From Thiohalospira sp051745535 (lineage in GTDB: Bacteria > Pseudomonadota > Gammaproteobacteria > Thiohalospirales > Thiohalospiraceae), in contig JBNJED010000058.1 in the NCBI GenBank assembly GCA_051745535.1, positions 1 through 9,039 on the forward strand: a stretch of 9,039 nt of DNA. Direction: 5' to 3'. The position numbers were made by a program, and so were the translations under genes. The notes beneath the pieces were generated by a model. That model saw nothing but the letters and a program-made list of their open reading frames with translations. It had not been told where the DNA came from and ran no database searches. Shown piece by piece: positions 6,443-9,039 of this stretch (position 1 is its first letter; each line of letters starts with the position of its first letter).

Positions 6443-6799
6443 ATGTTCCGCCTGCTGGCCGATGAGAATATCCACGCCCCCTTGGTTAGCGCATGGCGGG
6501 ATGAAGGCGTCGATGTCCGTTACATTGCCGAGAGCAGTAGCGGGATCACTGATGGAGAGGTGCTTCAGCTCGCCATTGATGAGCATCGCGTCCTGGTGAC
6601 CGAAGACAAGGATTTCGGCGACCTGGTTTTTCGTTTGCAACGAGGCGTGCCGGGCGTGGTCTTGATTCGGTTGTCGGGCTCAAGCTGGCAGGAGCGTCAC
6701 CGCCGCTTCCACGATCTGCGCCAATGGACGAGTGACAAGCTTGTGGGGAGGTACATCGTTCTGGCTGCGGATCGCATCCGTAGTCGCCCCATGCCTTGA
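6443..6799 (+). CDS. DUF5615 PIN-like toxin
   Basis: A 118-residue PIN-like protein of the DUF5615 family (PF18480). The fold is a small nuclease-type Rossmann-like domain whose acidic residues would bind a metal: ADEN at 6-9 (Asp7, Glu8), Asp37 in GITDGEVL, and TEDKDFGDLVF at 53-63 (Asp55, Asp57). All are present, so it looks intact. By analogy with VapC it is expected to be an RNase, but biochemical knowledge of the family is thin. It follows the DUF433 antitoxin by 20 bases in one operon. The start is not fully certain, since AAGGG abuts the ATG directly, leaving no normal ribosome-site spacing. However, the family usually starts at this L-L-x-D-E-N motif. It converges on the pfkB-type gene with 38 bases between stops. 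Confidence 0.91.
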   Translation: MFRLLADENIHAPLVSAWRDEGVDVRYIAESSSGITDGEVLQLAIDEHRVLVTEDKDFGDLVFRLQRGVPGVVLIRLSGSSWQERHRRFHDLRQWTSDKLVGRYIVLAADRIRSRPMP

Positions 6800-6837
6800 G
6801 CGACAGTGCCGAGGCCACGGCCCGTGCTTCTGGCTCA

Positions 6838-7704
6838 TCAGCCAGAGGGTGGTGGAAGCTCGAACCCCTCGACCCCGCACTTGAGCCCGGCGACCCGGTT
6901 GCCCGAGCGGGCGGCGGCGTGGATGTCGCCGCCCCCGGCCAGGGCGTGGAGGGCGCCGGCGTTGAAGGCATCTCCCGCCCCGATGGTGTCCACCACCGCT
7001 TCCGGCGGGGCCGCCGGGTGGTGGTGCGGGGCCTCCTCCGGACCGGCGGCGAGGGCGCCCTCGCCTCCCCAGGTCACCGTTCGGGCCCGGTGGGGCAGGG
7101 TGGCCGCCAGGAAGGCCGCCGGGTCGGTATAACCGGCGGCCTCCGCCCAGGGGCGGCTGAAGAAGACCACGTCCCCCCGTTCCAGCACCGCCTCCAGCCC
7201 CGGCCGCGGCTTCTCCGCCTCGATGGAGACGGGTAGATCCGGCCGCTGCTGCCGCGCATGGGCGACCATGGCGGCGAGTTCGTCGACGTTGCGCCCCTCG
7301 AAGTGGAGCCAGTCCAGGTCGGCGAGTTCCAGTCCCGCGAAGTGGGCGGCGTCCAGCTCCGGCAGGTCGCGATGGTGGACGATGGTCCGCGAGCCGGTGG
7401 CGCGGCTGGCGGTGATGTAGGAAGTGGGGACGCGGCCGCCGGGCACGGTCCGGGCGCCGGCGAAGTCCACACCGGCGGCCCGGAAGCTGGCGCGGATCCG
7501 GTCGCTGTCGGCGTCGTCGCCCAGGGTGCCGGCCCAGCGAGTGGCGTGACCCAGCCGCGCCAGGACCTCGGCGGTATTCGCCGCGTTGCCGCCGCGGGCG
7601 ATGCGCTGGCCCGTGGCGCGGACCTCCTCGTCCTCGGCGGGGTAGGCCTCCACGGTGTTGATGATGTCCAGGGCGGCGATGCCCACGGTGAGGATGGTCG
7701 CCAT
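6838..7704 (-). CDS. PfkB-family carbohydrate kinase, ketohexokinase-like
   Basis: A 288-residue ribokinase-fold kinase. PfkB signature 1 is GGNAANTAEVLARLG at 38-52, and signature 2 is DTIGAGDAFNAG at 239-250, with the anion hole GAGD and catalytic Asp245. Several stretches specifically recall animal ketohexokinase (fructokinase, fructose to fructose 1-phosphate): WLHFEGRN at 132-139, VSIEAEKPRPGLE at 159-171 and VAGLKCGVEGF at 271-281, compared from memory with WIHIEGRN, VSVEVEKPREEL and VAGKKCGLQGF. The substrate is therefore probably a ketose or related sugar, but bacterial members are mostly uncharacterised and I give no symbol. The ATG follows AAGGAG at 5 bases. The gene lies 17 bases downstream of queG and is probably co-transcribed with it, though no shared pathway is evident. 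Confidence 0.93.
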   Translation of the reverse strand: MATILTVGIAALDIINTVEAYPAEDEEVRATGQRIARGGNAANTAEVLARLGHATRWAGTLGDDADSDRIRASFRAAGVDFAGARTVPGGRVPTSYITASRATGSRTIVHHRDLPELDAAHFAGLELADLDWLHFEGRNVDELAAMVAHARQQRPDLPVSIEAEKPRPGLEAVLERGDVVFFSRPWAEAAGYTDPAAFLAATLPHRARTVTWGGEGALAAGPEEAPHHHPAAPPEAVVDTIGAGDAFNAGALHALAGGGDIHAAARSGNRVAGLKCGVEGFELPPPSG

Positions 7705-7721
7705 GCTCGCTCCTTGCCGGT

Positions 7722-8807
7722 TCAGCCGAGGTCGTGGCGGGCCAGGGCCCAGGCCACGTGCTCGCGGACCAGGGGCTCGGGGTCGTCGGCCCGGGCGTGC
7801 AGGGCCGCCACGACCTCGCCGGTGGTGGGCGCATTGCCCAGGGCCACGGCGAGGTTGCGCAGCCAGCGCGCGTGGCCGATGCGCCGGATGGCGCTGCCCT
7901 CGGTGCGCGCCAGGAAGGTCGCCTCGTCCCAGGCGAACAGCTCCACCAGCCGCGGGGCGTCAAGCCCCTGGCGGGGGTGGAAGTCGGTCTCGGCGGTGGC
8001 ATTCGCCTCGCGGTTGAAGGGGCAGACCAGCTGGCAGTCGTCGCAGCCGTAGATCCGGTTGCCCATCAGCGGTCGCAGTTCTTTCGGGATAGGGCCGGGG
8101 TGTTCGATGGTCAGGTAGCTGATGCACAGCCGGGCATCCAGCTCCCCCTCGGCGGTGATGGCGCCGGTGGGGCAGGCGTCGATACAGGCGCGGCAGCTGC
8201 CGCAGTGGGCGGTGGCCGGCTCGTCCACGGGCAGGGGCAGATCGGTGTAGATCTCCCCCAGGAAGAACCAGGATCCCCCCTCCCGGGAGAGCAGGTTGGT
8301 GTGCTTGCCGATCCAGCCCAGCCCCGCCTTCTCCGCCAGGGGTTTCTCCAGCACCGGCGCGGAATCGGTGAAGACGCGATAGCCCAGGGGGCCGGCCTCC
8401 GCCTCCAGCCAGCGCGCCAGGTGCTGCAGCCGCCGGCGCATGAGGCGATGGTAGTCCCGGCCCAGGGCGTAGCGGGATACGTAGCCCAGCTCGCCGTCGG
8501 CCAGGACCGACCAGGGCTCCGCCGCCGGCTCGGGGAGGTAGTCCATGCGGGCGCTGACCACCCGCACCGTCCCCGGCTCCAGCTCCGCCGGGCGGGAACG
8601 CAGCGTCCCGTGGCGGGCCATCCACTCCATCTCGCCGTGGCGGCCGTCGGCCAGCCAGTCGAAGAGGTAGCGCTCCGCGGCGGCGAGGTCGGTATCGGTG
8701 ATGCCCACGGCGGTGAAGCCCAGCTCCCGGCCGCGGGCGCGCAGGCGGTCCACCAGGGCGTCGGGGTCCGCGTTGGTCGCGTCGGGATGATTCTGTCGGG
8801 CCGCCAT
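7722..8807 (-). CDS. queG: Epoxyqueuosine reductase QueG
   Basis: A 361-residue cobalamin-dependent iron-sulfur enzyme that reduces epoxyqueuosine to queuosine in tRNA, the last step of Q synthesis at the wobble base of GUN anticodons. The first [4Fe-4S] ligands are in CGSCRACIDACP (Cys202, 205, 208, 212). The second set is Cys228 plus CDDCQLVCP (Cys255, 258, 262). FTDSAPVLEKPLAEKAGLGWIGKHTNLL at 146-173 is the family signature, and Asp148 is at the position of the proposed catalytic acid. The last 60 or so residues form HEAT-like helices (RIGHARWLRNLAVALGN) that bind tRNA. E. coli QueG has 379 residues. I chose the ATG at 8807; an in-frame ATG at 8819 would add four residues. Neither has a good ribosome site, so a leaderless mRNA is possible. 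Longer readings to 8999 run backwards through the structured element and are rejected. Confidence 0.96.
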   Translation of the reverse strand: MAARQNHPDATNADPDALVDRLRARGRELGFTAVGITDTDLAAAERYLFDWLADGRHGEMEWMARHGTLRSRPAELEPGTVRVVSARMDYLPEPAAEPWSVLADGELGYVSRYALGRDYHRLMRRRLQHLARWLEAEAGPLGYRVFTDSAPVLEKPLAEKAGLGWIGKHTNLLSREGGSWFFLGEIYTDLPLPVDEPATAHCGSCRACIDACPTGAITAEGELDARLCISYLTIEHPGPIPKELRPLMGNRIYGCDDCQLVCPFNREANATAETDFHPRQGLDAPRLVELFAWDEATFLARTEGSAIRRIGHARWLRNLAVALGNAPTTGEVVAALHARADDPEPLVREHVAWALARHDLG

Positions 8808-8813
8808 GGGGCC

Positions 8814-8820
8814 TATCATA
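8814..8820. promoter_or_regulatory. Two-way -10-like element between queG and the structured RNA
   Basis: TATCATA reads TATCAT on the plus strand (8814-8819) and TATGAT on the minus strand (8820-8815), each five of six matches to a -10 box. On the minus strand it would start transcription at about the queG ATG, giving a leaderless message. On the plus strand it would start just before 8834, the expected guide region of the RNA element. Neither side has a convincing -35, so this is weak. Confidence 0.3.
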
Positions 8821-8849
8821 CAGGGGTGATGTCGAAGGACGGGAGCACC

Positions 8850-8997
8850 GTCAACTACCCCGCCCTGAAGGGCGGAGCTTGTGAAAGCAGGCTGGGTTGA
8901 CCAGGGAGAGCGGTAACCAATCCGCTCCGTTTGCAACAGGTCGTTGAGACCCACCCCGGAATGCTTCCTCAGTTCCGGGCACTGGAAGGCCGGGATC
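8850..8997 (+). ncRNA. Putative HEARO / omega-RNA of an IscB-type element
   Basis: A compact chain of RNA helices, all read on the plus strand. GUCAACU (8850-8856) pairs with GGUUGAC (8895-8901) and encloses two hairpins: CCGCCC-UGAA-GGGCGG (8860-8875) and GCUU-GUGA-AAGC (8877-8888, a GNRA loop). Then follow GAGCGG/CCGCUC (8908-8927), GGUC/GACC (8939-8951) and CCCGGAA/UUCCGGG (8955-8979). CCAG (8901-8904) can pair with CUGG (8982-8985) and so close a multibranch around those three. An ORF with a ribosome site follows at once. This position and layout fit the HEARO RNA, now known as omega-RNA, which lies upstream of IscB genes. The helices are seen; the family assignment is inference. It could instead be the end of another IS200/IS605-type element. 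Confidence 0.55.
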
Positions 8998-9039
8998 ATG
9001 CTGGCGAAAGGTAAAACGCCGAAGGTTCCGGCCGCCGCG
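8998..9039 (+). CDS. Start of an ORF, possible IscB-type RNA-guided nuclease (partial)
   Basis: An ATG at 8998, 8 bases after a ribosome site (GGAAGG, 8984-8989), opens 14 codons that run off the window: MLAKGKTPKVPAAA. No domain is visible. The call as the N-terminus of an IscB/HNH protein (RRXRR, RuvC-like and HNH domains) rests on the structured RNA directly upstream and on the basic, Pro-containing start. A TnpB or an unrelated protein cannot be excluded from 14 residues. Confidence 0.4.
   Translation, partial: MLAKGKTPKVPAAA

Noticed and set aside
6800..6837. Shared terminator between the convergent DUF5615 and pfkB-type genes
   Set aside because: Only short imperfect complementarity such as CACGG/CCGTG with almost no loop, and no T-run.
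7734..8900. 388-codon plus-strand frame opposite queG
   Set aside because: An antisense shadow of queG, Gly/Ala/Val rich, with no domain and no ribosome site.
8808..8999. N-terminal extension of queG up to an ATG at 8999
   Set aside because: It runs in reverse through the structured RNA region, and QueG homologues do not have it; the conserved start is near 8807.
1..9039. CRISPR array, tRNA or rRNA genes
   Set aside because: I saw no regularly spaced direct repeats and no tRNA- or rRNA-like stretch on either strand.

Overview
The window is high-GC bacterial chromosome. The gene set suggests a gammaproteobacterium, and loosely an Ectothiorhodospiraceae/Chromatiales-like one: type II secretion genes of the gspL-gspM-gspN kind, a hopanoid-type hpnC, an E. 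coli-like nudF, queG, and a Lon with clear proteobacterial features. The taxonomic guess is inference. Sampled 60-base lines of the core genes run at about 72-80% GC (for example 3661-3720 and 7441-7500). The two toxin-antitoxin modules run at about 57-58% (for example 1441-1500 and 6481-6660), which suggests they were acquired.

Layout, left to right. Positions 1-1395 (+) hold the tail of gspL, then gspM and gspN, tightly coupled, the end of a type II secretion operon. Positions 1411-1931 (-) hold a yefM-yoeB toxin-antitoxin module, with its own promoter and a perfect 17-bp palindrome upstream. Positions 2041-2892 (-) hold hpnC (hydroxysqualene synthase), probably starting at a TTG codon. Positions 2966-5404 (-) hold a complete 812-residue Lon protease whose upstream region carries a good match to a sigma-32 heat-shock promoter. 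Positions 5479-6120 (+) hold nudF (ADP-ribose pyrophosphatase), divergent from lon. Positions 6198-6799 (+) hold a DUF433/DUF5615 toxin-antitoxin pair. Positions 6838-8807 (-) hold queG (epoxyqueuosine reductase) followed 17 bp downstream by a PfkB-family kinase that closely resembles animal ketohexokinase.

The right end (about 8850-9039, +) is the most interesting part. It is a densely structured stretch with a long-range stem enclosing a UGAA-loop hairpin and a GUGA (GNRA) hairpin, then three more hairpins, then a Shine-Dalgarno sequence and an ORF that runs off the window. This architecture fits a HEARO / omega-RNA lying directly upstream of an IscB-type RNA-guided nuclease of the IS200/IS605 superfamily. 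The element would sit just upstream of queG and point away from it. The nuclease itself lies outside the window, so this call is provisional.

Functionally the window mixes envelope and secretion biology (Gsp proteins, HpnC), protein quality control (Lon), nucleotide-sugar clean-up (NudF), tRNA modification (QueG) and sugar phosphorylation (KHK-like kinase), interrupted by three accessory insertions: two toxin-antitoxin modules and the putative IscB element.
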